This document shows positions 48,997 through 60,859 of a stretch of DNA of 64,000 nt, piece after piece (the stretch's first letter is position 1; each line of letters opens with the position of its first letter). Below the pieces are notes generated by a model that saw only the letters and a list, made by a program, of their open reading frames with translations, was not told where the DNA came from and did no database searches. This DNA is from Strobilurus pachycystidiatus (lineage: Eukaryota > Basidiomycota > Agaricomycetes > Agaricales > Physalacriaceae), in assembly GCA_019915135.1 (NCBI GenBank), contig JAHLMK010000007.1, positions 62,001-126,000 of the forward strand. The letters are read 5' to 3'. The translations under genes were made by a program, and so were the position numbers.

Positions 48997-50429
48997 TCAC
49001 GGCTGTGTGTACGCAAGCGGAATCTGCACCCTCAACCCACTGTCGATGTGTTTCCTCGGCGATGCATACCCATTGATCGCCTCCGACTGCCCCTGCTTCA
49101 TATCAACGAAACTGGCGGATCCCAAGTCACTGAAGCTTCCAATGGTACTTCCCGGAGTGCCCGTCCTTCGCTCTCGATACGCCTCATAGGGATCGAAGGA
49201 AGCTACACTCTGAAAAGGCTCGTACGGATCGAACGACCGTGATGCTGCTTCGGAGGTGAATACTGGAAGGTGGAGGTCGCCTTCAACGATGAACGGCTCA
49301 CTCATGTCCACCGTCCGAAGCCCGACGTCCACCTCCCTCGGTCGCCGCCGTTTCCGGAACCAAAGTAACAGCGTAACAGCGAAGACCAGCGCCAACACGC
49401 TCGCAACCACCGCGCCAGTTATAGCCGCCAAGTGAGACGACTTGTGCGACGCATCCACCCCACCCAGCGAAGTTTGCACATAGAAGTTTTGTATCCCAAA
49501 ACGTTTCTGATCCTCGCTACCGGTCCACTTCACTGCCATGTCGTGCGGTCCATCCTGCAGGCCCTTGACTTCGAACAGGGTCTGGAACATGGAGTACGTC
49601 CGTGTCGCATTCGATTGATCCCCGCCGGCGTCCACATCGATTTGAAACGTCGTCAACGGCCCGCCGTCGATGGAATATTGGCCTGTGGAAGCTTCCCCCG
49701 CCGTTTCAATGATCCCGATCATGGTGACTGAAGTGCCTTGTGTAAGCCTTCAGCGATGATGCAAAGGACATGGGAGTCGGGAAGTGCGCACCGTTGAACG
49801 TCCCCCGCATCGTCGCCCCAGGCTCCAGGCTCGAGCGCAACCCTCGCCAAGTAGTCGTCATCATCCTTCCAGCTCCCCGTGTATGACATCCCAATATCAT
49901 CCGGCGGTAACCACAAAACCACGTCCTCCTTCACAACGTAGTCATACGGCGCATAGTATATCGAGTCCAGCCAGAAATCATCATCGACGTGCCCCGCGGT
50001 GATGTTTATGGTCAGGACGTGCTCGCCCACGCCATTGAATTCTGCCATGGACATACACAACCCCGCGCCGTTGTACGAGGAGTTGAAGTCGGAGATGGGC
50101 TCCGCTGGGATCATGACATTGTCCACCCAGCAGCTCCAGTCTGGGAGCGTCTCATTGTTGTTTCGGTCGACGGATCCTACGACCATGATCTGGGAGCCTA
50201 TACTCACAGGTCAGTCAGTAAGGCTTTCGGGACAACAGCGGCACACACCATTGAACGGAAACACGACACTACTCCCATCCTGCTGGGTACCATGCAGCGT
50301 ATGTTGATATGTCGGCCCATTCTCGTTACTGTCATGTCCGCCATGCTCTGTCGTCCAAGAGCCAAAGTACTGGATTTGGCTCGTATCGCTATCGTCGACC
50401 ACCACAGCTCTGGGGCCAAACGGGCTCAT
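48997..50429 (-). pseudogene. Paralogous membrane protein, frameshifted
   Basis: Inverted paralogue of 47340-48828. Exon 1 is 50249..50429 (181 nt, same length); the next begins at 50197. The frame stays homologous as far as GSWKDDDDYLARVALEPG, then shifts: CCAGGCT is tandemly duplicated at 49818-49831 (plus strand), adding 7 nt. The matching peptide TMRGTFNGAHF continues in the next frame. A second shift of about 4 nt near 49735-49750 precedes the peptide TMIGIIETAGEASTGQYSID, after which the frame is open to the stop at 48997 and includes the transmembrane helix (ITGAVVASVLALVFAVTLLLW) and tail. An intron that skips both defects was sought and not found with good splice signals, so a decaying gene is favoured; an assembly error at the 7-bp repeat is possible. 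Confidence 0.7.
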
Positions 50430-51122
50430 GGAAAGAAAGTGACGGGTCTGGTCTAAGCGATAGAAGTGGGAATCCTCTTGGCAGGATCACTCAGACGACG
50501 ATGCGATCAGATTACCATACTTCTGCACGACCTATGTCTCATCGGCAACTTGATGCGCTGAGATCATGTGTGGATGACGGTCGATTTGGCGCGGACAGCG
50601 TAAACGTGAACACCTTCAAACGGAACTGGTGAGATGCATGAGATATGGCGCATAGACACCTTCTCACTCGTAATAGGCCAGACGGGTGTGGATGCCAGTA
50701 AAGACATGGGAGTCGTACCCACACTCATCAAGGAAGACACGGGAGGCGATGTCAAGAACCCATCATGGGTGTACGGCCAATACGAACCTCCGACGGCCAT
50801 GAGGTGTGTGAAAAGACTGCCTGAGGCATCACAGAGTAGACGATCAAGCCGCACAAGAAGCGGTACGGCGGCAGGGCACCACTTCGAAAAGATCTCTAAC
50901 GCAGACGATCCATGAATGGTCCCAAGTGATTCAAGATATTCGATAGATCATTTTTCTGCGAGAACACCAATATCTTTCGCGAACAGTCAACAAAGTGAAT
51001 GATAAAGCGTAACGCTGAAAGACATACCTGTAAGAACGCTACATTTGCGCCTCTCAAGCAATTTCAGCCTAACCTCGCTCTTTATCCAGCCCTTGGCTGG
51101 TCCGTCTCAACAAGATTCTGTT
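50430..51122. other. Intergenic stretch
   Basis: Nothing recognised in 690 bp; frames on both strands are short and overlapping. Confidence 0.5.
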
Positions 51123-51909
51123 CTAACCCTCGCCCCTGGTACCCTCTTCATTCTCTTGAATCCTGTCACCGGCGAAAGCGTCAGCCAGTGACTCGCTGTG
51201 CGGTGCAAAGCCGGTCGGCAGGCGCAGAATCGAGGGAGTGTGAGGAGAGCGAGATGACGGGATATAAGGAGAGGACTGGGAAGGAAGAAGGGGAGATGGG
51301 ACGAGGGGGATGAGATTGGAGAAGAGGGATGGACAGGAGAGGAGAGGAGTTTGAGGGCCAGGGGATGGCTGATAGTACTGGGCGGAGGAAGTAGGCGAGC
51401 AGGAATTCGTGGAGAGGTTGCGTCGAAGTGTGGTGAAGGATATCGTCGTGCAATATTGAGTCCCTTGAACAGCTGGTGAAATGCTGGGATCTGCGTCGCC
51501 TATACCTGTCGGTAGGAGGTGCGCTCCTCTATGCCGCAACATCAGTTGGGTCCTCTCATCGCGCACCGCGATGAATTCGATCGGATCCCGGCTCCGGTAC
51601 GCATTCTGGAAGCGGAAGTTGGCTTGAGACAAAAACGAATTATAAGTAGATGGCGCAGAAATGGCAAAAGCGTGCACTCACGTCTCTCGACAGTTGTATT
51701 CTGACCGCTGCGCTCTATCGTCCCTGTTGTGCGCAGCCGGACGCGAGTTCCTGTTCCAGCGCGTCCAGCGTATCAGAGAGAATTTCGAGGCGTAGGATAG
51801 GATGTACGAGGGGGTTGGGTGCGTGGACGAGAGGGTCGAGGAGTGAAGCTAGTGAAGTCTCGGCGTACGCGCCATTCTCGGTTGTGCGTGTCGAGTCTGG
51901 CGCCATCAT
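51123..51909 (-). pseudogene. Small companion gene, probably frameshifted; unknown family
   Basis: Reading from 51909 a frame opens MMAPDSTRTTENGAYAETSL and runs through a helical LRLEILSDTLDALEQELA segment, then stops at a TAG soon after CAQQGR. One frame over, the sequence continues as DDRAQRSEYNCRET to a strong donor GTGAGT (51676-51681, read on the minus strand), a 59-bp intron and an exon from 51622 starting NFRFQNAYRSRD. A single-base loss near 51715-51725 would therefore explain the break. The rest of exon 2 becomes Ser/Pro-rich and its true end is uncertain. It lies directly downstream of the kinase-like gene at 52155-54390, and a decayed relative lies at 59970-60450 next to a kinase remnant, so the two were duplicated together. 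Confidence 0.5.
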
Positions 51910-52154
51910 TGCAGTGGGTGCGAATCGGAAGAGGCGAAAGAGGACGAAGGAAAAAAGGTCGCAGGCATACAAGGCCAAAGCTTTACACAGCCACGGACTT
52001 TAGGACACGATCCTTTCTTCCACGTACTTATGTCGCGTGGATCCATCATCTACCTGCCAAAGGGACTTTTCTGCTAGCCGACTAATAAAATCGCTTTCTG
52101 GACATTTCTTGACGTGAACCAATACACCTGTTCTCGACATTCCATCCTGCTATC

Positions 52155-54390
52155 TTACTCTCCGTCTTCGTCGACCGCTTCGCTCTCATCATCTTCAACA
52201 ATTTCTGGCTCCTTGGCCCTGCTCTGATGATTCTGATCTGCCTCAATTCGTGCGTTGCTTGCAGCTAGCGCCATAATAGTCGCATCGACATCGTCAGGTC
52301 CTTCTGGTGCGTCTCTGTCAACGAATTCTCCCTTCAAGAAACGCTCCAGTCGTTCAAATTCAGCTTCGTAATTCTCAGCGTCGGCTCGAAGGCTGGCTCT
52401 GTCGAAATCAATAACGGTGAGACCGCCCTCAGGCCCGACCATGATGTTGCAGGAGCGTATATCTCCGTGCAGAACGCCAGCTGCGTGGATGTCTTTCACT
52501 ATCCTTCTCAATGCGACACTGTGTGACTGCGTCAACAGCTGTTCGACAGATGAGGGAAACCATGTACCTTTGATCCTCACTTAATGCAGCGTTACGACCA
52601 TGGCCGACGTGCTTTAGCTCCCCAGACAACGGCCGTCCGACGTCATCCATCATGAGCGCGCCCATCTCACCATCGAAATCCTGCAAGTATCCGAACACGC
52701 GAGGCACACCTGCGACTTTTGCTGAGGCGAGATGACGATACACGAGGTATTCGTGTCGCAAACGCACTAGGCGCTTGTTTGTCATTGCCACTTTGACCAG
52801 GAATTGGTGATGGGAGACGTCGAGGCCACTGTTAGCCCCCAATCGAGCTCGATAGACGCGACCCGTCGCCCCACCTCCCACTGGTTTTTCGAGGACCACC
52901 GCCAGGTATTGATTTGGTGTATAGGATCGTTCGCGTTTCTCTCCGGGTGCCAAAAGAAGTGAAGGGGAAGGCGAATTGTAGATGCCCACTCTAAAGGACA
53001 GAGCAAGTGCAGGACGATCCGCAAAATACTGGTCAAGAATCTGTATAGTAACTTGGTGAGATATGTTGCCAATGGCACTTTTGTACTTACTTCAGGGTAC
53101 AACGGAGTGCTTTCAGGGATCGACTCCTCCTTCTCTTTCCGAATATCAGACACATCACTTCGCGTTTTTAGACGCTTCTGATTCTCCCATTCTATTGTCG
53201 TTGTGTCCTTGTCATCACCTTTCCGCTTTCTCGACTCACCCTCGCGTTTCAAGAGCTCGTTGTGTCGCTGTATCATGTCATGGCCCATCGCTATGTGTAG
53301 CCCGGCACATATGGTCCCGAAGGGAGGCCCATCGAGAGCGTCCGTTTCGATATGATGTGATATGAACAGCGTCTGCGACAACCTGTGGCGTATTCCGATC
53401 CGCACACTACGCCCACAGTCAAAGTAGATGAAGGTAGCATCAACGAGGATGGCATTCACCCACGCCTGTCGGCGCATTAGCGTGAGATATCGCTTGTGAT
53501 AAACGACTCACGCGTTGTACGTATTGTCCAATTCCCGCTGGGACGGGCCTTCGCTTCGTCGGGTAGATAATGTTGAAACTCGTCTCGGCGACTGACTCCG
53601 CCGCTGCATTAGGCACGATTATTTCGCGCGTTGTACCAGGCAGAGTCCATACTGGAGAAGGTGCATCGTTGGAGCGAAGAGCGGCCGGTTCGGGAAGTCG
53701 CCCAGTGTTTGTGGTACTTATGGCCCAAGGAAAGACATTTACAGAAGCCAAGTAGTCCATACTCTTCAAGAGTGAATCTGCAACGGGCGAAAGGAATACT
53801 CCGAGCATCCCGAAGGGATTGTGCTTCTGGATGGAAAGGATCCTTTTGCGAAGTTCGGCTGACAACCGACCAGGACCAGTCAAAATCTTGTTATGGATGC
53901 CCAAGACTTCGTTCTGCACGACAAACCGATTAGGCTCGGGCTCATCCCAGATGGGGTCCAGCTTTGGTACGGAAGACCAGCACAAGACGGAATGATTATC
54001 AGGCTCTTCCGGATGGAGGACGTAGCTGGAGGCGAGCTGAGGTCCTGCTACAGTGAAACCCCTTTGATGAATCCGCAGGACGTCAGACGCATCAGTAACG
54101 CTGGCTGTGTCCTTATACGTCCCGCCGATTGAGTCGAAGAGGGCGTCATCAGCGCTGTCCTGGTCACTGAGGGACGAGATAGTATTCTCGGCTAGCTTGG
54201 CCAGCTCCGCGACCAGGTCAGGTAGCAATACTACTCGTTTCAAAGCGAGGATGTCGTCAACATGGGCGTCAAGAGGCCGAATAATGGTCTCAGGGGGCGA
54301 GGGATAGCCGTCGGGGGAAGCTTCAAAGGTTGGATACCTAAAGTGAAGACTATCCTGCAGACTCGTGGGGTCGGGGTTAGGGAGAGACAT
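52155..54390 (-). CDS. Atypical protein kinase with conserved N-terminal domain, copy 1
   Basis: Four exons, complement(join(52155..52518, 52568..53040, 53091..53465, 53512..54390)), 696 aa. Residues 1 to about 380 form a domain shared only with the two neighbouring copies (DAHVDDILALKRVVLLPDL; WVNAILVDATFIYFDCG; IGIRHRLSQTLFIS). A Lys/Arg/Glu-rich linker follows. The kinase domain runs from about 440: glycine loop GGGATGRVY (472-480), beta-3 Lys501, helix-C Glu515, catalytic loop HGDIRSCN (593-600) with Asp595 and Asn600, and DFD (613-615) in place of DFG. The C-terminus is acidic. The catalytic residues are present, so it may be active, but Arg of HRD is Gly and DFG is DFD. Substrate unknown. 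It is first of three tandem minus-strand paralogues. Confidence 0.88.
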
Positions 54391-54630
54391 GGAAAATGAT
54401 TACAGCCACAATTGTTATTGGCCATGCCGGTTTGAATCAACATGGCCCCCGCGGATCCACAATCAAAGATTATTGTTTCGTCCCGATTAGGGTTATAAGA
54501 GATGACCATCGCAATGGTCTTACATTTCACGCATGCGGTGCGAAAAAGAAGTGAGAAAGTCAACAAATTCATAGGACACGTGTTAATGCGTGCTAAGTAC
54601 GTGAACATAGTAGTACTTCCAGTAACTCCA

Positions 54631-56895
54631 TCATGAATCATTCCTGATACGAGCGTCGATATCCGAGGGTACACCGTTTGCGCCTATGGCAGAGTCCTTG
54701 TCAACGAAGTCTCCCTTGAGCAACTGTTCAAGACGATTTCGCTCATCCGCTAGGTCCTTCCTGGTAGGCGTCAGGCTAGCGCGATCAAAATCTATGACGG
54801 TAATGTTTCCAAGCTGGTCGCTCATTATGTTCCACGAGCGTAGGTCGCGATGGAGAACACCGTGACCATGAAGATTACGAAGTATCTTGCGGAGGGAGCT
54901 CCTGATAGTAGTTGAGTATTGTGTCGCACGACTGAGACGGAAATGTACTTCTCAGAACTGAAAAACTTGATCCTGTTGTTGGCATCCAGTCGACGCCCGA
55001 TGGGCTGTCCAACATCGTTCATGACCAGTACGCCGGCATCACGCCTTTCTTCCTGGTAGTACCCAAAGACGATAGGGACCCCCCTAACGCCCGCCTCCAT
55101 CAAATGACGGTAGATGTCATATTCATGGCGCAGAGACAGCAGAGCTTCCCTCGTTGTAGCAATCTTTGCGACGAGTGGAACGCGGTCTTTGCTTTCGTGA
55201 CCTGGGCCCATCACGGCGGTATAGACCTGACCAGTGGCTCCGCGACCACGTTTCGAAGTAAGTATAAGCGGAAGGCAGTCCGCCGCGGGTAAACGTCCAA
55301 ACGCCGTCGATTTGGAGCCAGCAAAACCTCCGGTGTCGGTGAATTGTACTTCCCGGATTGTAGATACAGAGCAAGGACGCCATGAGAGTGAAAGTGCGCC
55401 CTGGTCACCTATCACTTCCATTAAGAGGGATTCCACGTGGCGACGGCAACACGTACCAAAACGGGATCGGACGCGATCTTCTTCTTCTTGAAGGAGGCGG
55501 CGACGGCTTTCGACCGGGCAGGTCCTGCCTGCACAAAGCTTTAATCAAACCAGGGAATAGTCCGAAATGGACTCACGTTCCTGTCAGTAGTAACAGCCTT
55601 CGTCTGTCCCTTGCGACGTTTCACGTCGTTTGGAAGCCCTTCTGTTGCCTTCCTCTGCCTCTTGAGGGACGAAGACGACTCATTGGAAGAGTCCGGCTGG
55701 GCTGGATCTACAGGTGAAGATCGCGAGAGAGCATCGTGGACAGCGGCAAGATGAAAACCACCCAGGATTTTGACGTACGAGGGCTCACACTCCCTCACGT
55801 TGATCAAGGGTGTCAAGAAGAGGGTTTGACTCTGCCTGTGACGAATGCCAATCCGGCAGACAGTGCCACAGTCAAATAGCATGAAGGTGGTATCAAAGCG
55901 GACTGCATCTGCCCATGTCTATGAAAAAGAAGTTGAGAACGAGAGGGAAGCGAACTCGAGTGAACAACACATACGCGTACGATGAGATCCTTTCCCACAG
56001 ACCTGCTTTGAATCTCTGGTGCAGGCTTTATCTTCTTGGTTTTGAAAGTCTTGGCGGTGTCCTCGCCAAGGGCTGGTCTAGTGGCTCCAGTACGCGACGC
56101 CAGGATACGGGGTGCAGAGGATACAGGGGGTGATACGTCAGGAAGATGCCACAGAGGGTCCGCAGCATCGAGGCGTCGCATATAGCGTGGTTCTGGCGCA
56201 TGACCTCCAGGAACAGAGTTCGTGGGCCACTCGAAAGCGCGCGCGGCGGGCTTCTCGCCGCAATTCATCAGCTCGCCCATTTCCTCTAGACATTGTCTAC
56301 CACTCGTGCATATGAATACACCGAGAGCGAGAATCGGATACTCTTCCACAAGAAGACGGATGCGTTTCCAATCATCTTGAGAGAAGGATTCGGAAGGAAA
56401 TTTCAAGTCGATCCCGGCTGAGATACGAAGAACACGGTCTTCGTCAAAGAAAGGCGTGTCCTGCGGATTAAACTTCAGTTCTGTATCGTCCCAAACAAGT
56501 GTTGCGAATGCATCTTTGTTGTCTGGATGAATGAGGCTGCCTGCGGCGATATGACAGCAAACACCGCCAAGTCCTTGTTTGTTCATGTCAGAGACGTGCG
56601 TGCCTTTTATTTTGGCTCCAGCTCGACTGTACACGGCTCGGGAGAAGTCAAATAGATCCTCATCGTACTTCCCGCGATCATCGTGTGGGAATAGCTCGTC
56701 AAACACGTTGCCAAGGTCGTCAAGTAGATTTGGCAGAAGACATACGCCTTTGAGGATGAGATGTTCGTCTAGGTGCGAATCCAGAAAGGGAACAATTTTG
56801 GAGGGAGGCTGAAATACGGCAGGGTTTTCTGGAAACGCAGGAGGTAGAAATTCCAGGAATTCGTCCAGGAGGGTCAGCGGTGGTCCACCTGTCAT
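54631..56895 (-). pseudogene. Atypical protein kinase, copy 2, one-base frameshift
   Basis: Five exons, complement(54631..54901, 54949..55408, 55457..55528, 55577..55918, 55975..56895). N-terminal domain conserved (DSHLDEHLILKGVCLLPNL; WADAVRFDTTFMLFDCG; IGIRHRQSQTLFLT). In the fourth exon the frame matching YNSPTPEVLLAPNRRRLDVYP gives way to another frame matching LPLILTSKRGRGATGQVY, near 55290; the exon is 460 nt, one short of the 461 its phases demand, so one base is missing. Without that the gene would encode about 688 aa with an HRDLRSWN catalytic loop and DFD. The extra 72-nt Lys-rich exon is not in the other copies. The start MTGGPPL at 56895 is preferred to the upstream ATG at 56964 by alignment with copies 1 and 3. 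A sequencing error would also explain the break. Confidence 0.75.
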
Positions 56896-56964
56896 GGCGG
56901 AGAGCAAGATAGTGGCGGGAATTGCCGCCGGAAATTCATCTGACACGTGTTCGATCAACAACAT

Positions 56965-57308
56965 CCGTACTACCGTACGATGGGCAAAGTTTTCGTTCTA
57001 CCATCCAATCGGAGCAGACAGTGTTGCCCAACTACTTCTGTGTTGTTGTCAATTTAGATAGCTGTAGTACTAGGCAGGCGCATGTGGATTGACTATTTGT
57101 TTTCTAGGGTACATTTTTGGATTGTCCTATCTAGCCGATAATCGATTGTCTTTCATCTGGAAAATCGGCTCTGGGCGTATAGAGGAGTCATTACAAGGGA
57201 TATCCATCAATGCAGAAATTTTCTCTGGATGAGGGATTGTACTTGTCAACGCCGATAGGGCCTAGGCGAAAAAGACGGTACTGAAATAATTCATTATCGT
57301 GACATAAT
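56965..57308. other. Intergenic between kinase copies 2 and 3
   Basis: 344 bp without genes; slightly AT-rich, with no terminator or promoter motif that I would assert. Confidence 0.5.
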
Positions 57309-59428
57309 TTAGTCCGTCTCATTATAGAGAACTACATCCTCGATATCATCTCTAATGCCATCCTCTCCAATCACGGAGCTCCTGTCAATGTATTCACCAT
57401 CTAAGAGTCGACGTAATCGATCCTTCTCCGCTTCAAATTCTTCCTCGCCAGCGGCCTCGATACTTGCGCGATCAAAGTCAATGATAGTCGTCTGTCCCTC
57501 CTCATCTATCAAGATGTTCCAAGAGCGTATGTCCCGGTGTAGAACCTTCGAGTCATGAATTGAGGCAAGGTTTGTTTCAAGCTGCTCACTTGATTCGGCG
57601 GTATCAGCATGGGAGAGACTGGATGGCTATTTACATACCGTTCCTCGGCACTCGTTGCCACTCCTTTGCTCGCGTCCCGGCGATCAGCGAACGGTTGCCC
57701 CAGATCGAACATTACCAGCGCACCCGCCTCACGCTCGGCACTTTGGAAATATCCCAGCGGTTCGGGAATACCCTTTGCACCTGCCGAGGCCATGTGACGA
57801 TAGACAGAATACTCGTGTCGCAGACGACAGGTACGCTGGAAAGTCGTTGCCATTTTGACGATCACAGAACAGTACTCCGGGGCTCGGGCATTCTGTGGTA
57901 GGATTTGAGCGCGGAATACCTCACCAACGGCTCCGCACCCAGCTCGTTCCTTCAAGACGAGGGAGATGTACTCCTTGGGCAAGTATTTCTCCTGCAGAGT
58001 TAGGCCAGGGGCAAGCATGATGGAAGGCGTTGGGGAATTGTAGATGTCAAGCGTCGCAGACAAAGCGACAACGGACTTGTTCTTGAAGAGATTCTTCACG
58101 TTCTGGTTTAACGGTGAGCCAGTGTTTGATGTGAAAGTTCCATACTGACGTCTTTCTTGGCTTGTTCGGTGGGTGGCCTAGATTTCGTGAGCCCGTACGA
58201 TATTCGAGCTTTCTTCCGGGAGCGGCCCTCAAGAAGATCCTGCGTGCCGCGTTTAGAGCTGCTGGAGGGAGACGATACTGTGTTGTCGTTCCTCTCGATC
58301 GGGTAGCGCTGAAGGGCATCGTTAACGACTCCAAGGTGGAGGCCTAGCCACAGTTTTCCGTACGTCGGCTCCGTACACACGCAGAGATCCAACATCTCAC
58401 TCAGATGGAGCGTCTGCGTCTCCCTGTGGCGGATACCAATTCGCGCGAAGCTTCCGCAGCTGAAAACGATGACGGTAGCGTCATCCTTTACGGCGTTCAG
58501 CCATGCCTGTTTTATGAGTCAATGAGCGCACTGGAGGACGAAGTCTCACCTTTTGTACATAATCTCTTGGTGAAGGTATTGGGTCGAGGAACGGCGCGGG
58601 ATGTATGTTCTTCGGAAAGGGGTACTGATGGCGATCCCTCGAGGAAGGACCTGGATCCGACGCGTCGTTGACATCACTGGGAAGATTCCACACACCATTC
58701 GGCGCGTCCTGAGGGCGTTCCTTGATCAGCGTCGGTGGGAAGGTACTTGAAGAGCGCGAGTTAACGAGGGCGGGAAACGTGTCATCCTGGGCCAAGTCCC
58801 CCATTCTGTCGAGAAAGTCGTGGGCATTTGTCATGAAGAACATGCCCACGGCGAATCGAGGCAGAACTTCCCGCAAAGCACGGATTTTGGCCTCGTTGTC
58901 TGACGACAGTCTCTCTTCGCTGTTGAGATATATAGATTCAAACAGAGTGAGAGACCAGTCCTGGGCAGCAAACGGTGTTTCGTCGGGAGTGACCTCCGTG
59001 CACAATCTGGGCTTGCGCTGCCATGCGAGGTTGCCCAAGCATCCGGGCTGATCTGGGTGAAGATAGAGAACAGATGCCATTTTGCAACAGACGATTGAAA
59101 CTCCGGAGGAGTTATACTTTGCGACGTCTTTCGAAGGCATCGTGTTCTTTTCATCGAACAGGACACGCAGGTTGGGCCACCCGAATAGTAGGTCGGGCAG
59201 TTCATCCCTGCGCGAAAGTTCGTCGTCCACAATTTCGGAGAGTGTTTCTGGGAGTGATGTCAATAATCGCACGCGTTTGAGAGCAAGTTTGTCATCCAGA
59301 TGCGTGTCGAAGAGATGGAGTGGTTGCGGACCGGGAATGGGACCAACATCGAGGTCGCGGTTGAGAGGAGGGTGGTGATAGTTGAGCAATTTTTCACGGT
59401 AAGAAGTGGTGGCCTCCGTTTCCGGCAT
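57309..59428 (-). CDS. Atypical protein kinase with conserved N-terminal domain, copy 3
   Basis: Four exons, complement(join(57309..57588, 57639..58102, 58150..58506, 58550..59428)), 659 aa. Exon 1 is 879 nt, exactly as in copy 1, and all intron positions agree. N-terminal domain: DTHLDDKLALKRVRLLTSL, WLNAVKDDATVIVFSCG, IGIRHRETQTLHLS. Kinase part: loop GCGAVGEVF, Lys495, Glu509, HRDIRSWN (584-591), DFD (604-606). It thus retains HRD, unlike copy 1, but also replaces DFG by DFD. Copy 3 lacks the long acidic tail of copy 1. In the last intron the acceptor CAAG at 57589-57592 is chosen because the following frame alone joins to LASIHDSKVLHRDIR. Role unknown; kinase activity is inferred from retained Lys, Glu and Asp. 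Confidence 0.88.
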
Positions 59429-59969
59429 TGTCCCAGTCAGCGCAGACGTCGCCTGGTGGTGGACGCAAGGAAAGAACAACAATGAAGTCTCAGCCACATT
59501 TCGTTTACTCCATATGAGGTGCAGGGTCCTGTTTCCAAATGCGGTCAATTCCCGACTCCCCGATGACTCGGATAGCGCCCACAGCCACTTACGGAGTTGC
59601 TAGCCCTCGCTCGGGTATGTGCATTGACACTGGCGTCGTTCAATGATGTCCTCACGCGCATACCGTCGTCCTGCAATATGGCGTACCACTGGAATTCTCT
59701 CCGATGATTCTCGGCAAAACGTCACGGTTGTGAAAAAGCAAGACGACGACTTCGCGCTGGAAGCGGTAGGCGACGGATTAGGCGGCCCGTCGGAGGCATC
59801 TGCATAGTGAGCAATTTACGATGATCTTGGGTAATAGATATGATGCAGGATAGCGAAAAAACACGGTAAATGTTTTGAATTTTTGTGTATTGTTCGACAA
59901 CTGAAATCTATCGCTACTTGAGTCAACAATGTGGAAGACTGGCGTAGTGAAGTGTGGACCATACCTACA
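59429..59969. other. Upstream region of kinase copy 3
   Basis: No gene; frames opposite the kinase start run into it but have no homology. Confidence 0.4.
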
Positions 59970-60450
59970 ACACTCCTTCACCTCTACTTCTTCGAATATT
60001 TCCGACCGGTCTCGCTACCCTCAGCTGATCTTAAGCTTCTCACCTTCGCCCTCAAGTCCTCTTCCAGCTGTGTTGCCAGCCAAAGCATCGCTCGACTGAC
60101 TCGGTGTGTCTCGTGGTAGGCGCAGCGCGAATAAAAGGATCAAGCTAGGAGAATCGGACGGAAGGGATAAAGGGAAAGGTGGAGATCAAAACAGGAGATG
60201 GGAAGGAGGGAAACGGGGGAACGGCAAGGGCAGGCAGAATAGGCAGAGGATGCATGACGGGCAAGGAAGAGGGAGCCGCGGAATATAGGAGAGAGAGGAT
60301 TGATAGCGATTCGTGAGGGATTTTGCTGTGAGGTAGGTCCAAGGAGAAGCGGTGTGGAGGTTGGAACGTAGAGGGAGGAACACGGCGGGGGAAATTAAGG
60401 TCGTGGGTGCGATGCCCGTCGGCCTATCCCTCCGAATAGCGGGTCAATTC
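59970..60450 (-). pseudogene. Relic of the small companion gene
   Basis: Diverged counterpart of about 51060-51560: the same order of a CTCGCT..CCTC..CTG-type segment, GGCGCAG near a GACTCGGTGTG/GACTCGCTGTG motif, a long purine-rich run, GATTCGTG/GAATTCGTGGAG and the CGATGCCCGTCGGCCT segment. No frame survives. Its position next to a kinase remnant repeats the order seen at 51-54 kb. Confidence 0.4.
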
Positions 60451-60859
60451 GTCCCTTTACGCCGGCGTCATGATTCACGAGTGGTGACAAGAGGGTCCTG
60501 TACTCCTCCAGTGCTAGGTTAATCAGATAACGTTGAGGCAGTGCGGACGAGTATCGACCTGAACCGTGTAACGAACGGGCTAGTAACAGAGCCAGTCATT
60601 GATGAGGATGGGCGCAGGTGTACAGAACGGATATGCACGATTTCCATTCGTATTCGCTACGGATCCGCCTTCCCATGTGTGGTCATCAACCTAGTGCGAC
60701 GGCGTGTCAATTTACGAAACGATGAGGTGCAGGCCGTGAGGTAAGTGAGTGTGCAGTTCGGCATCGTCGGTCAGCCTGAGGTCGTATACATTCCGGCGCG
60801 GTCATTGTGGTAGATTTTGCGAAAGGCAAAAACTGCACGGCGCAAATGAAGAAGGTTCT

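Noticed and set aside
49719..50207. Separate 162-residue protein on the minus strand
   Set aside because: It is exon 2 of the twin membrane protein up to the 7-bp duplication; its last 35 residues are out of frame with the paralogue.
56896..56964. Upstream ATG of kinase copy 2
   Set aside because: The added 23 residues have no counterpart in copies 1 and 3, whose starts align with the internal Met at 56895.
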